This document shows positions 52,723 through 61,944 of a stretch of 64,000 nucleotides of DNA, piece after piece (position 1 is the stretch's first letter; the number at the start of each line of letters is the position of its first letter). Origin of the DNA: Paenibacillus_G sp049942825 (GTDB taxonomy: Bacteria; Bacillota; Bacilli; Paenibacillales; NBRC-103111); assembly GCF_049942825.1 (NCBI RefSeq), contig NZ_CP187970.1, positions 1,550,001 to 1,614,000 on the forward strand, given 5' to 3'. The notes under the pieces were generated by a model, which was given only the letters and a program-made list of their open reading frames with translations, had not been told where the DNA came from and ran no database searches. The translations under genes and the position numbers were made by a program.

Positions 52723-53928
52723 TTATTTCACCGCTTTGTCGGCAATTTCGATCAGCTGCTCAATGGAAGACGCCTGGCGGTTAAACTTGATCAGCGACGT
52801 ACCGATGGAGAGGGCGATGCGCTGGGCGCGTTCCTTCGCCGCCTCGTCCGTCAGGCTGTTAATGTCGGCCACCTGGGCCAATCCATGCACACGGCGGACC
52901 ATCTTGGCTCCCGTGAAGCCGAAGGTATCCTGCAGCAGATTCTGCATGTAGTAATCCTGGTAGCCCGGAGTCCGGAATACGCGGTCGACCCCATGCGCAT
53001 CCCATAACCGGCGGAACTCGCGCTCGAAGTTGCCCCAGGTATCGCGGATCGTTCCCGTCAGGTAAGCACGGAAGTCGCTGCGGGAGGCCTCATCCGGACT
53101 CCAGCCTTCCTGGGCGGCGAAGTTCAGCAGCAGGTTGGCGAACACCGCGCCGATATCGAAGCCCATCGGACCGTAGTAGGCGAACTCGGGATCGATGACC
53201 TTCGTCGATTCCTGTGTAATGAAGATACTGCCCGTATGCAGATCCCCATGCAGCAGCGCCTGCGCGCTCGTGAGGAACTTCTGGCGCAGGATGGCTACCT
53301 CCAGATGAAGCGCGGCATCGCCCCATACGGCACCCACGGCATCGGCAATGGCCGGAGGGATGTTGTTATTCGGCGAATCCGTGTAAGGGTCGTCGAAGAT
53401 AAGGTCCTCGGTGATTTTGCACAGCTCCGGGTTGATGAACCGCTTCACGCGTTCCTTCTTCTCCTGCTGGTTCAAGCCGAGATCCGACGTGTAAAAAAGA
53501 GTATGGGCCAAAAAGCGCCCGATGTGCCCGGCGAACAGCGGATACCGGTTGCCTTCGATAAGACCGCGGCGCATGATGACATGGTCGCTCAGGTCCTGCA
53601 TCACCGTCAGAGCCAGATCCGGCTCGTAAGCATGGACATGCGGCACGAGATCCGGGCACAGCGATTCCTGAATCATCAGCGCTTCGCTTTCGATGCGGGC
53701 GCGGTCAAGGGTCAGCGGCCATGATTCACCGACCACCTTGGCGTAGGGAAGAGCCTGCTTCAGGATGATGCTGCGGCCTGTGGAGGGCTCGGAGATATGA
53801 AAGACGAGATTGAGGTTCCCGTCGCCGATTTCACGAGATACGAGTTCGGACTCTGCATTGAAGAGATCGGGCAGCCTCCGCGCGTATTCTACGGCTTCGG
53901 CCTCCGTAAGCGGATGATAAGCGGGCAT
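52723..53928 (-). CDS. mtnK: 5-methylthioribose kinase
   Basis: A 401-aa APH-fold kinase that phosphorylates methylthioribose, giving the substrate of MtnA. N-terminal IGDGNLNLVFHISEP is the nucleotide loop, the catalytic loop is ALLHGDLHTGSIFI, and the metal segment is VIDPEFAYYGPMGFDIGAVF, all diagnostic for MtnK. The ATG at 53928 follows AAGGAGGAATAATCGC. No S-box (SAM riboswitch) is evident upstream, although these are frequent before mtnKA in Bacillus. No other mtn gene follows in the window. Confidence 0.96.
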   Translation of the reverse strand: MPAYHPLTEAEAVEYARRLPDLFNAESELVSREIGDGNLNLVFHISEPSTGRSIILKQALPYAKVVGESWPLTLDRARIESEALMIQESLCPDLVPHVHAYEPDLALTVMQDLSDHVIMRRGLIEGNRYPLFAGHIGRFLAHTLFYTSDLGLNQQEKKERVKRFINPELCKITEDLIFDDPYTDSPNNNIPPAIADAVGAVWGDAALHLEVAILRQKFLTSAQALLHGDLHTGSIFITQESTKVIDPEFAYYGPMGFDIGAVFANLLLNFAAQEGWSPDEASRSDFRAYLTGTIRDTWGNFEREFRRLWDAHGVDRVFRTPGYQDYYMQNLLQDTFGFTGAKMVRRVHGLAQVADINSLTDEAAKERAQRIALSIGTSLIKFNRQASSIEQLIEIADKAVK

Positions 53929-54131
53929 GCGATTATTCCTCCTTATTGGATAAGCAAACTATCATTTTCCCTATAGTATAAAGGAAAGCGGGCTCGGTTG
54001 GAAGGAGCAGTCCAAGTGGGATGTTCCGGAGGAGGCATCGCTTTTTTACAAAAGATTCACATGCGCGTAACGCCAGGTTAATTGAGCCCTCCGATAATGG
54101 GGATATGACACAATCCGGCGGAGGAATAAGG

Positions 54132-54344
54132 ATGAAGACGCGGATGGACAGTTTGTGGCTGGCGGGGATCGCACTCGCTGCCTGGTGGATCGCTGCCCTA
54201 TTTATGCCCGAACAGCCCGCAGAAAGACAGCTGCGGGTGCAGGGAGGGGTGTTCTCTGCCGCCGTTCACCAAGGGACGGGCGGGCTGCAAAGCGAGAATG
54301 AATATATATACCGGGAGGCCAGAAACCCCGAGGATCCCCGCTGA
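54132..54344 (+). CDS. Small single-pass membrane protein
   Basis: A 70-aa protein with one hydrophobic helix (LWLAGIALAAWWIAALFM) and a short hydrophilic tail that ends in charged residues. The ATG at 54132 follows GGAGGAATAAGG with ideal spacing; a longer frame up to 54021 lacks such a site. I recognise no family. It is divergent from mtnK. Confidence 0.55.
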   Translation: MKTRMDSLWLAGIALAAWWIAALFMPEQPAERQLRVQGGVFSAAVHQGTGGLQSENEYIYREARNPEDPR

Positions 54345-54467
54345 GCGGACGTGCAGCGTTATATCATCTTAGGTTATCCGCAGCGGACGAACCGTACACG
54401 GAGGGCCGTTTTGATTCCCAAAGAGATCATAGAGATAATAATAAATCAGATAAAGGCGGACACGCCG

Positions 54468-54495
54468 AAAAGGGAGGGCAGAAGCGCCTTCCCTT
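54468..54495 (-). terminator. Terminator of the 59-aa gene
   Basis: On the minus strand AAGGGAAGGC and GCCCTCCCTT pair with one mismatch around GCTTCT, followed by TT. Confidence 0.6.
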
Positions 54496-54519
54496 TCTTG
54501 CTTTATGCTGCGGCCGGGA

Positions 54520-54699
54520 TTAGAGCAGATCGTTCAGATTCTTTCTCCGGGATTCCACGAGATCGATCGCACCAAGCACAACGTGGGCAAGTCCGAAGCC
54601 GACGACAGCGGCGGCAGCCATAGGATATTTGCCCCTCAGGGCTGCACCGGATGCCGTTACGGCCGTACCGAGTACCGTAGGAATTAAGCCTTCACGCAT
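54520..54699 (-). CDS. 59-aa conserved-looking small membrane protein
   Basis: MREGLIPTVLGTAVTASGAA and on, 59 residues, with two short hydrophobic stretches (PTVLGTAVTASGAAL and AAAAVVGFGLAHVVLGAI) and a charged tail (ESRRKNLNDLL). The AAGGAG site lies 11 nt upstream of the ATG at 54699, and a terminator hairpin follows at 54468-54495. I recall similar small proteins in Paenibacillus, sometimes misnamed asparagine synthase; no function is known. Confidence 0.65.
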   Translation of the reverse strand: MREGLIPTVLGTAVTASGAALRGKYPMAAAAVVGFGLAHVVLGAIDLVESRRKNLNDLL

Positions 54700-54889
54700 G
54701 GCAGTTCACGCTCCTTGGATGGGATGGTTTACGTGTCCGGTGCTCTACCGGCAGCCCTTTTAGCATCGTTTTTTGAGATGGATTTTATGCCATACGGGAA
54801 TTGCAATGTTGTGGTTGGAATTCTATAATGATGTAATGGCTTTTCCATAGAAAAAACAGGGGGTTAGAAGAAGGGGGGACTGGGGAGAG

Positions 54890-55474
54890 ATGACGGAACC
54901 GAAGAGTGTACAGGCTATTGGGCTCAAGGAATGGGCTGCCGCTCTGGAGGCGCTGCGTGAGGGAAAGCAGATTCTGATCATGCGCAAGGGCGGCATCCGC
55001 GAAGAAACCCGGGATTTCCAGATCGAAGCGGACAGCTTCTACCTGTATCCGACCTTCGAACATCAAAGAAAAGAGCTCATTAAGCCGGAATATCAGGCGG
55101 CTGTGGACCGGAGCACGGAAGGCTGGTCGGCCGACCAGACGCAAATAGGACTCACCTGTTATGCCGAGCTCGTGGAAGACATCCTGATTGAAGACGGCGA
55201 AACGCTCGCTAAGCTTGCCAGCGAACATATATGGACGGAGCGTTTCGCGGAGGAGAGGCTGAAGTGGAAGAAAACAAAACCGCTTCACGTCATGCTGCTT
55301 CGCGTATACGAGCTCGAGAACCCGGCAACAATTGAAATTCGGGAAGAATATAATGGGTGTAAATCCTGGATCTCCCTTCCGGGCAATATTCTAGAGGGGA
55401 TACCGAGGAAACCGGTGCTGTCCGAAGAGGAGTTCAGCCGCAAGGCCGAGCGGATCCGTGGCTTGCTTCAATGA
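54890..55474 (+). CDS. DUF1802 family protein
   Basis: A 194-aa soluble protein whose layout matches DUF1802: IGLKEWAAALEALREGKQIL and MRKGGIREETRDFQIEADSF at the N-terminus, FYLYPTFEHQRKELIKPEYQ in the middle and HVMLLRVYELENPATIEIR near the end. Family function is unknown; Bacillus and cyanobacteria have members. The ATG at 54890 follows GGGGACTGGGGAGAG. It precedes the suf operon by about 150 bp but is probably transcribed separately. Confidence 0.8.
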   Translation: MTEPKSVQAIGLKEWAAALEALREGKQILIMRKGGIREETRDFQIEADSFYLYPTFEHQRKELIKPEYQAAVDRSTEGWSADQTQIGLTCYAELVEDILIEDGETLAKLASEHIWTERFAEERLKWKKTKPLHVMLLRVYELENPATIEIREEYNGCKSWISLPGNILEGIPRKPVLSEEEFSRKAERIRGLLQ

Positions 55475-55526
55475 ATTCTTTATGAAAAGGGCGCTGCGGG
55501 GCTTTCATTGATTGGGTATCGTAAGT

Positions 55527-55587
55527 TATAATAAACAAGTGAAGTAATACTGAGAATCACTGATAATCATTTTGGAATGATTATCAG
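55527..55587 (+). promoter_or_regulatory. suf operon promoter region with 28-bp palindrome
   Basis: A -10 element TATAAT is at 55527-55532, with a weak -35 (TTCATT) 17 bp upstream. From 55560 to 55587 the arms CTGATAATCATT and AATGATTATCAG form a perfect 12-bp inverted repeat around TTGG. Each arm contains TGATAATCATT, the heptamer core used by Fur-family repressors, and TGAGAATCA at 55551 adds a further half-site. Placement just after the start of transcription suggests repression by Fur, PerR or another regulator. Confidence 0.6.
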
Positions 55588-55622
55588 AAGATAATAATTT
55601 GAAAGCGGAGGCGTTACAAAGC

Positions 55623-56453
55623 ATGGCTAATTCTCCACAATTCACTATAGACGGTTTGAAGGCGACTGTCGAAGGCAAAGAGATTCTGAAGGGACTGAGC
55701 CTCTCCATGAAGGGCGGCGAAGTGCATGCGATCATGGGGCCGAACGGTACAGGCAAAAGTACGCTGGCTTCGACTCTACTTGGCCACCCGAAGTATGAAG
55801 TAACGGGCGGCAGCGTTACACTGAACGGCGAAGATGTACTGGAGATGGCGACGGACGAGAGAGCACGCGCGGGCCTTTTCCTGGCGATGCAGTATCCGAG
55901 CGAAATCACCGGCGTAACGAACGCTGACTTCCTCCGCAGTGCGATCAACGCGCGCCGCGGCGAAGGCAACGAGATCTCCCTCATCAAGTTCATCCGTCTG
56001 ATGGAAGCCAAGATGAAGGAACTCGAGATGAACCCTGAGTTCATGCACCGTTACCTGAATGAAGGCTTCTCCGGCGGGGAGAAAAAGCGCAACGAGATTC
56101 TTCAGATGCTGATGCTCGATCCGGGTATCGTCATTCTTGACGAGATCGACTCCGGTCTTGACATCGATGCCCTGCGCATCGTAGCTGCCGGCGTGAACGC
56201 GATGCGTTCCGAAGAGCGCGGCTTCCTGATCATCACGCACTACCAGCGCCTGCTCAACTACATCAAGCCGGACTTCGTTCACGTCATGATGCAGGGCCGC
56301 ATTGTAAAGTCTGGCGGACCGGAGCTCGCAGAGCGGCTTGAGAACGAAGGTTATGACTGGGTGAAGGAAGAGCTGGGCATCGTAGATGAACGTGTCGGCG
56401 TAGAGGAAGAAGAATTCAAGATGCCGATGAACACCACAGCCCCTAAATACTAA
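55623..56453 (+). CDS. sufC: Fe-S assembly ATPase SufC
   Basis: A 276-aa soluble ABC-type ATPase of the SufBCD scaffold. Walker A is GPNGTGKSTLAS, the SufC signature is FSGGEKKRNEILQMLML, Walker B is IVILDEIDSGLDIDALRI, and the switch His is in LIITHYQRLLNYIKPD. SufC drives the conformational change of SufB-SufD on which clusters form. ATG at 55623 with GCGGAGG upstream; a TTG at 55599 is possible but lacks conserved sequence. The C-terminal tail is about 15 residues longer than in B. subtilis. Confidence 0.96.
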   Translation: MANSPQFTIDGLKATVEGKEILKGLSLSMKGGEVHAIMGPNGTGKSTLASTLLGHPKYEVTGGSVTLNGEDVLEMATDERARAGLFLAMQYPSEITGVTNADFLRSAINARRGEGNEISLIKFIRLMEAKMKELEMNPEFMHRYLNEGFSGGEKKRNEILQMLMLDPGIVILDEIDSGLDIDALRIVAAGVNAMRSEERGFLIITHYQRLLNYIKPDFVHVMMQGRIVKSGGPELAERLENEGYDWVKEELGIVDERVGVEEEEFKMPMNTTAPKY

Positions 56454-56483
56454 GCTGAAGCGAGAGAAACAGGAGGATTGACC

Positions 56484-57791
56484 ATGAGTACGCAAACTGT
56501 TCTTCCTATCGATCGCAGCAGCTTGGTGGAGCTTTCGAAGTCGAGGCAGGAGCCTGAATGGCTTACTTCCTTGCGCGGAGAAGCGCTGGAGCTGGCCGGA
56601 TCGCTGGAATTACCTACATTGGAAAAAACAAGAATCGACCGTTGGAGCCTGAGTTCCTTCGGTACCTATAAAGCATCGGCGCCGATGGCGAACCTGGGCC
56701 AGCTGCCGGAGACGGCAAGACAGCTTCTACCGGCCGAAGACCAGCTGGACAATCTGCTCGTACAGCGCAACTCCGGCGTAGTTTACAACGCGCTGGCTGA
56801 GTCGCTTAAGGCGCAGGGCGTCGTGTTCACGAGCCTCGAAGAGGCCGTGCGCACCCACGGCGACCTCGTGCAGAAGCACCTATTCTCCGTTGTGAAGAAG
56901 GACGAGAACCGCCTGACGGCACTGCATTCGGCGCTGTGGAGCGGCGGCGTGTTCCTTTACGTGCCGAAGAATGTCAACGTGGAAGTGCCGCTGCAGGCCC
57001 TGTTCCTGACCGATGACGCTGAAGCGAGCTTCTCGCCGCACGTGCTGATTGTGGCTGAACAGCATGCCTCCGTAACTTACGTGGACAACTTCGTCTCCGA
57101 AGGTAGCTTGAACGGCCTCGTCCAGAACGGAGTCGTGGAAGTGGTCGTCGGTGCAGGGGCGAAAGTCACGTTCGCTTCCGTGCACAACCTGAACAACACC
57201 GTAACGGACCTGACGTACCGCCGTGCGGTTGTTGAGAATGACGGCTCGATTGAGTGGGTCATCGGCGAAATGCATTACGGCAACGCCATGTCCGACACAT
57301 CTTCGATCCTGAAGGGCAACGGCTCTACGTCGGATGCCAAGGTCATCTGTGTCGGCACGAACGACCAGAAGCTGAACATCACAACCCGTGCGGTTCACTT
57401 CGGCAAGAGCTCCGACAGCCAGATGATCACCCGTGCGGTAATGCGGGATGAAGCGACGGCGATCATCAACGGCATCACGAAGATCGAGAAGGGCGCTACC
57501 AAGGCGAACGGCGAGCAGACGGAGAAAGTCCTGATGCTGAGCCCCAAATCCCGCGGCGACGCCAACCCGATCCTTCTGATCGACGAAGACGATGTAACCG
57601 CAGGACACGCAGCGAGTGTAGGCCAGGTGAACCCGGAGCAGGTATACTACCTGATGTCCCGCGGGATTTCCAAGGCTGAGGCTGAGCGTCTGATCATTTA
57701 CGGCTTCTTGGCACCGGTGGTGTCGGACATTCCACTGGAGCAGGTAGCTTCACAGCTGCAGCTCCTTGTCGAAAGGAAACTGGGCCAATGA
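56484..57791 (+). CDS. sufD: Fe-S assembly scaffold protein SufD
   Basis: A 435-aa SufBD-core protein. It has the right-handed parallel beta-helix with the segment GGVFLYVPKNVNVEVPLQAL and the C-terminal HAASVGQVNPEQVYYLMSRG, including the conserved His of SufD. It forms a heterodimer with SufB on the SufC ATPase. The ATG at 56484 follows AGGAGGATTGACC; the TTG at 56478 lies inside that spacer. It overlaps sufS by 4 bp (ATGA). Confidence 0.95.
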   Translation: MSTQTVLPIDRSSLVELSKSRQEPEWLTSLRGEALELAGSLELPTLEKTRIDRWSLSSFGTYKASAPMANLGQLPETARQLLPAEDQLDNLLVQRNSGVVYNALAESLKAQGVVFTSLEEAVRTHGDLVQKHLFSVVKKDENRLTALHSALWSGGVFLYVPKNVNVEVPLQALFLTDDAEASFSPHVLIVAEQHASVTYVDNFVSEGSLNGLVQNGVVEVVVGAGAKVTFASVHNLNNTVTDLTYRRAVVENDGSIEWVIGEMHYGNAMSDTSSILKGNGSTSDAKVICVGTNDQKLNITTRAVHFGKSSDSQMITRAVMRDEATAIINGITKIEKGATKANGEQTEKVLMLSPKSRGDANPILLIDEDDVTAGHAASVGQVNPEQVYYLMSRGISKAEAERLIIYGFLAPVVSDIPLEQVASQLQLLVERKLGQ

Positions 57792-59014
57792 ATATCGAGG
57801 AGATCCGTCGACAGTTCCCGATTCTTCATCAGGAAGTGAACGGCCATCCGCTCGTATATTTGGATTCGGCGGCTACCTCGCAGAAGCCCACAGCAGTTAT
57901 CGAAGCCGTCAAGAACTATTACGAGTGGGATAATGCGAATGTGCACCGCGGCGTGCATACGCTGGGCTCCCGGGCGACCGATGCTTATGAAGGGGCGAGA
58001 GAGAAGCTCCGCCGCTTTATTAATGCCCGGTCCACCGAAGAGATTATTTTTACACGGGGAACGACAACGGCCATTAACCTGGTCGCTTCGTCCTATGCCA
58101 GGGCGGTATGCAAGGAGGGGGATGAGATTGTCATCACCCCGATGGAGCACCACAGCAATCTGATCCCTTGGCAGCAGGTGGCCCAGGCAACCGGTGCGGT
58201 CCTCAAATATATTCCGCTGCAGCAGGACGGTTCGATCTCGCTCGCGGATGTGGAGAAGACCATTACGGAGAAGACGAAGATGGTCTCCGTCATGTACGTC
58301 TCCAATGTCCTGGGCGTTGTCAACCCGGTCAAAGAGATTGCGGCCATTGCACACCGCTACGGCGCGAAGATGCTGGTGGACGGAGCGCAAAGCACGCCGC
58401 ATCTCAAAGTCAACGTGCAGGATCTGGATTGTGATTTTTATGCCCTCTCCGGGCATAAGATGTGCGCTCCGACCGGAATCGGGGCACTCTATGGCAAGAA
58501 AGAGCTGCTTCAGGAGATGGAGCCGATCGAATTCGGCGGCGAGATGATCGACCATGTAGGGCTGTATACCTCTACCTGGAAGGACCTTCCGTGGAAGTTT
58601 GAGGGCGGCACGCCGATTATCGCCGGTGCTGTCGGCCTCGCGGCTGCGATCGATTTTCTGGAAAGCATCGGCATGGAGAACATCGACCGGCATGAGAAGC
58701 AGCTGTCCTCCTACGCGATGGAGCGCATGGAGAAGATCGAAGGGCTGACGATCTATGGGCCTCGCCAGGACCGTGCGGGACTCGTTACGTTCAACCTCGA
58801 TGATGTGCACCCGCACGACGTCGCTACCGTGCTCGATGCCGAGGGCGTAGCTGTCCGTGCCGGCCACCACTGCTGCCAGCCGCTGATGCGCTGGCTCAAT
58901 GTTACCGCAACGGCGAGAGCCAGCTTTTATCTTTACAATACCGAAGCCGATGTAGACCGACTGATTACCGCTCTTATCAAAACAAAGGAGTACTTCGGCC
59001 ATGTCTCAACTTGA
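57788..59014 (+). CDS. sufS: Cysteine desulfurase SufS
   Basis: A 408-aa type II PLP cysteine desulfurase that takes sulfur from cysteine for cluster assembly. The PLP lysine is Lys224 in LSGHKMCAPTGIG, the active Cys is Cys362 in RAGHHCCQPLMRW, and the N-terminal YLDSAATSQKP is diagnostic. It starts in an ATGA overlap with sufD and overlaps sufU by 14 bp, which fits direct handover of persulfide to SufU. Confidence 0.97.
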   Translation: MNIEEIRRQFPILHQEVNGHPLVYLDSAATSQKPTAVIEAVKNYYEWDNANVHRGVHTLGSRATDAYEGAREKLRRFINARSTEEIIFTRGTTTAINLVASSYARAVCKEGDEIVITPMEHHSNLIPWQQVAQATGAVLKYIPLQQDGSISLADVEKTITEKTKMVSVMYVSNVLGVVNPVKEIAAIAHRYGAKMLVDGAQSTPHLKVNVQDLDCDFYALSGHKMCAPTGIGALYGKKELLQEMEPIEFGGEMIDHVGLYTSTWKDLPWKFEGGTPIIAGAVGLAAAIDFLESIGMENIDRHEKQLSSYAMERMEKIEGLTIYGPRQDRAGLVTFNLDDVHPHDVATVLDAEGVAVRAGHHCCQPLMRWLNVTATARASFYLYNTEADVDRLITALIKTKEYFGHVST

Positions 59015-59432
59015 TGATTTGTACCGCCGCGTCATTATGGATCATTATAAAAACCCCCGGAACCGGGGAACCTTCGATGAAGGCGAAGCCGTCAGCATCA
59101 ATCTGAACAACCCGACCTGTGGCGACAAAATCCAGCTGCAAATGCAGGTGGAGGAAGGCCGTGTCAAGGCCGCCAAGTTCGTAGGAGAAGGCTGTTCGAT
59201 CTCGCTGTCGTCCGCTTCCATGATGACCGATGCCGTCAAAGGCAAGACGCTGGAGGAAGCGCTGGAGATGGCCGAGAACTTCTCGGGCCTTATGAAAGGC
59301 GAGAGTGTAGAATTCGAGTATGAGGATATCGAATCCCTGTCGGGTGTCAATAAATTCCCTGCGCGGATCAAGTGCGCAACCTTGGCCTGGAATGCTCTTC
59401 GGAAGGGCATCGAGCAGTCCAAGAACCAATAA
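59001..59432 (+). CDS. sufU: Sulfur-transfer protein SufU
   Basis: A 143-aa zinc-dependent sulfurtransferase of the IscU/SufU fold that accepts sulfur from SufS. Zinc ligands are Cys40 and Asp42 (NPTCGDKIQ), Cys65 (GEGCSISLSSASM) and Cys125 (RIKCATLAWNAL). The insert between the second and third ligands marks SufU against IscU. Overlaps sufS by 14 bp. Confidence 0.96.
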   Translation: MSQLDDLYRRVIMDHYKNPRNRGTFDEGEAVSINLNNPTCGDKIQLQMQVEEGRVKAAKFVGEGCSISLSSASMMTDAVKGKTLEEALEMAENFSGLMKGESVEFEYEDIESLSGVNKFPARIKCATLAWNALRKGIEQSKNQ

Positions 59433-59450
59433 TTAAGGAGGCGAGGAATC

Positions 59451-60848
59451 ATGGCAAAGAAAATGCCGGAAATGGAAGATTATAAGTACGGTTTCCGCGA
59501 TGAGCACAAAGCCATTTTCCAAAGTGGTAAAGGCTTGACCAAAGAAATCGTCACTGAAATCTCCCGTATGAAAGGCGAGCCCGAGTGGATGCTCGAGTTC
59601 CGCCTGAAGTCCCTGGAGCAGTTCTTCAAGATGGAAATGCCAACTTGGGGCGGCAATATGGAGGATCTCGACTTTAACGACATCCAGTACTACGTTAAGC
59701 CATCCGAGAAGCAGGGCAAAACGTGGGAGGAAGTTCCGACCGAGATCAAGGAAACGTTCGACAAGCTCGGGATTCCCGAAGCGGAGCAGAAGTTCCTCGC
59801 GGGCGTATCCGCCCAGTACGAGTCCGAGGTCGTATACCACAGCATGCAGAAGGACCTGGAAGACCAGGGCGTTCTCTTCATGGATACGGACACTGCGCTG
59901 CGTGAGCACCCTGAGATTTTCCGCAAGTACTTCGGTACGGTCATCCCGCCAAGCGACAACAAGTTCGCGGCACTGAACAGCGCGGTATGGTCCGGCGGTT
60001 CCTTCATCTATGTTCCGAAGGGCGTCAAAGTGGAAATCCCGCTTCAGGCTTACTTCCGGATCAACTCCGAGAACATGGGCCAGTTTGAGCGTACGCTGAT
60101 CGTAGCCGACGAAGGCAGCTTCGTACACTACGTAGAGGGCTGTACCGCTCCGGTCTACAGCACGAACTCCCTGCACAGTGCCGTGGTTGAGATTCTGTGC
60201 CTCAAGGACTCCCGTGTACGCTACACGACGATCCAGAACTGGGCGCCGAACATCTACAACCTGGTTACGAAGCGTGCGGTTGCAGAAGAGAACGCCACGA
60301 TGGAGTGGGTCGACGGCAACATCGGCTCCAAGCTGACGATGAAGTATCCTGCCGTAGTGCTCAAAGGCCGCGGCGCAAAGGGTATGGTTCTCTCCATCGC
60401 GGTTGCAGGTAAAGGCCAGCACCAGGATGCCGGTGCGAAGATGACGCACCTGGCACCGGACACGACATCGACGATCGTCTCGAAGTCGATCTCCAAGCAT
60501 GGCGGCAAGGTAACGTACCGCGGTCTGGCTTCCTTCGGCCGCAACTCGCAGGGCTCCAAGGCGAACATCAAGTGCGATACGCTCATCATGGATAACGAGT
60601 CGACATCCGATACAATTCCATACAACGAAATCATGAACGATAACATCACGCTGGAGCACGAAGCAACGGTTTCCAAGGTATCCGAGGATCAGCTCTTCTA
60701 CCTGATGAGCCGCGGCTTGACGGAAGCGGAAGCGACCCAGATGATCGTTATGGGCTTCATCGAGCCGTTCACGAAGGAACTGCCGATGGAGTATGCGGTC
60801 GAGATGAACCGTCTGATCAAGTTCGAGATGGAAGGATCTATCGGTTAA
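59451..60848 (+). CDS. sufB: Fe-S assembly scaffold protein SufB
   Basis: A 465-aa scaffold that carries the nascent cluster. Family segments: DYKYGFRDEHKAIFQSGKGL, SEVVYHSMQKDLEDQGVLF, SFIYVPKGVKVEIPLQAYFR, YVEGCTAPVYSTNSLHSAVV with a conserved Cys, and SRGLTEAEATQMIVMGFIEP at the end. It closes the sufCDSUB operon, the gene order usual in Bacillales. The ATG at 59451 follows TAAGGAGGCGAGGAATC. Confidence 0.97.
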   Translation: MAKKMPEMEDYKYGFRDEHKAIFQSGKGLTKEIVTEISRMKGEPEWMLEFRLKSLEQFFKMEMPTWGGNMEDLDFNDIQYYVKPSEKQGKTWEEVPTEIKETFDKLGIPEAEQKFLAGVSAQYESEVVYHSMQKDLEDQGVLFMDTDTALREHPEIFRKYFGTVIPPSDNKFAALNSAVWSGGSFIYVPKGVKVEIPLQAYFRINSENMGQFERTLIVADEGSFVHYVEGCTAPVYSTNSLHSAVVEILCLKDSRVRYTTIQNWAPNIYNLVTKRAVAEENATMEWVDGNIGSKLTMKYPAVVLKGRGAKGMVLSIAVAGKGQHQDAGAKMTHLAPDTTSTIVSKSISKHGGKVTYRGLASFGRNSQGSKANIKCDTLIMDNESTSDTIPYNEIMNDNITLEHEATVSKVSEDQLFYLMSRGLTEAEATQMIVMGFIEPFTKELPMEYAVEMNRLIKFEMEGSIG

Positions 60849-60931
60849 GCCTTATATATTAAGGGTTTGCTGAATCGTTTAATACCTTTTGTCCGTTTTT
60901 TGCCCGGTTTCCGGGCGAGACATATCTTTCG

Positions 60932-60966
60932 TAGAGGGCGAGTGTATCGTCCTCTATTTTTTTTTG
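60932..60966 (+). terminator. Terminator of the suf operon
   Basis: TAGAGGGCGA and TCGTCCTCTA pair (one G-U) around GTGTA and are followed by nine or more T residues. Confidence 0.9.
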
Positions 60967-61246
60967 TGACGTGAAGGTACGTGTCCGCGGTGACTTTCAC
61001 GTTTGCGTGACCAAGTCGTTCGGACACGTATTTTGTTTCAGCACCTGCCTCGAGGAGATGGACTGCATGAGAATGTCGTAATGCATGCGGAGATAGGATA
61101 GGAAGGCCAGCTCGTTTACAAACTGCTTTAAAGTAATCCCTGACAACATTGGTACGCAACCATCGGCCGTCATGCTGATGGAACACTATATTTTCTTTTG
61201 CTGGTTTGTAGTTTGTATATCTGAGAACGACCTCTTTCTAATTGAT
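60967..61246 (-). pseudogene. Tyrosine recombinase (phage-type integrase) C-terminal relic
   Basis: The minus strand encodes about 90 residues of the integrase catalytic end: VFHQHDGRWLRTNVVRDYFK, then the active-site box SPHALRHSHAVHLLEAGAET, the second box SERLGHANVKVTADTY with the Tyr nucleophile, and LHVTKK. Homology can be read back to about 61246, where a stop (TAG) cuts the frame, so the N-terminal domain and the first catalytic Arg are lost. The frame then runs into the suf terminator. It is a leftover of an integrated element. Confidence 0.8.
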
Positions 61247-61944
61247 TCGATGCCTTTTCATTATTGGGTAGAGTTCAGCGGATATACGAGTGTCTTGTTA
61301 ACGCTCAATGTTCTCATGCGTCAGATTGCCTTGACGTTGTCGCTCATATCGGAGAAGAAGAGGCTAGCAGGTGCTAAAGAGAAGCTGTTTGACATAGCTC
61401 GTTCATGGTCGTTGCCACCCGAGGACATCTTAATAAGGTAAGTCAAAGACTCTGATTATACAGTTCATGGCTGGTAGCGGCTTTAAACTAACTTGGACTA
61501 GAGAGAACAAATTAAAGCAGCAGCGTGATTATAATGTGGATTGACCTCTCAAGACTAAGTTCACGAAGGACGAAGTGTGAGCACCGGGGGATAGATCGCC
61601 GCACGGCATCTGCTCCCTTTTTCATTGAAGTAACGGGCAGAAGAGTAGAATAATATTTCGTTTCTAATTGTTAATCCTTAATAATTTGCATATTTTCCGA
61701 TTCCTGAAGTACAATAGATTTGGGTAATGTTGGAAAATAGAAGTGAGACTCCAACTGTAGCAAACCGTGAAGCACTACTCAAATTCATAGCTGCACTCAT
61801 CGCGGATTGGCTGGAGTAACAATCAGCTTCATGATTAACGTCCCATTCGTAACAGAGGAATTGATACGTTTTGGAGGATGCTGATGATTTTATCGTTAAG
61901 TTATAATGTGCTTGTACCAAGTAAAAAACGAAAAGGAGCTCACT
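61247..61944 (+). other. Gene-poor region with degraded DNA
   Basis: About 700 bp where no frame has both a ribosome binding site and family resemblance. It is AT-richer than the flanks and probably belongs to the decayed element whose integrase lies at 60967-61246. A -10-like TATAAT at 61902-61907 may be the promoter of the following SDR gene; its -35 is weak. Confidence 0.45.

Noticed and set aside
53929..54131. Possible SAM (S-box) riboswitch before mtnK
   Set aside because: None of the conserved S-box segments is found in the 200 bp upstream of mtnK.
61172..61441. An 89-codon plus-strand frame over the integrase relic
   Set aside because: It has no ribosome binding site and overlaps readable integrase homology on the other strand.
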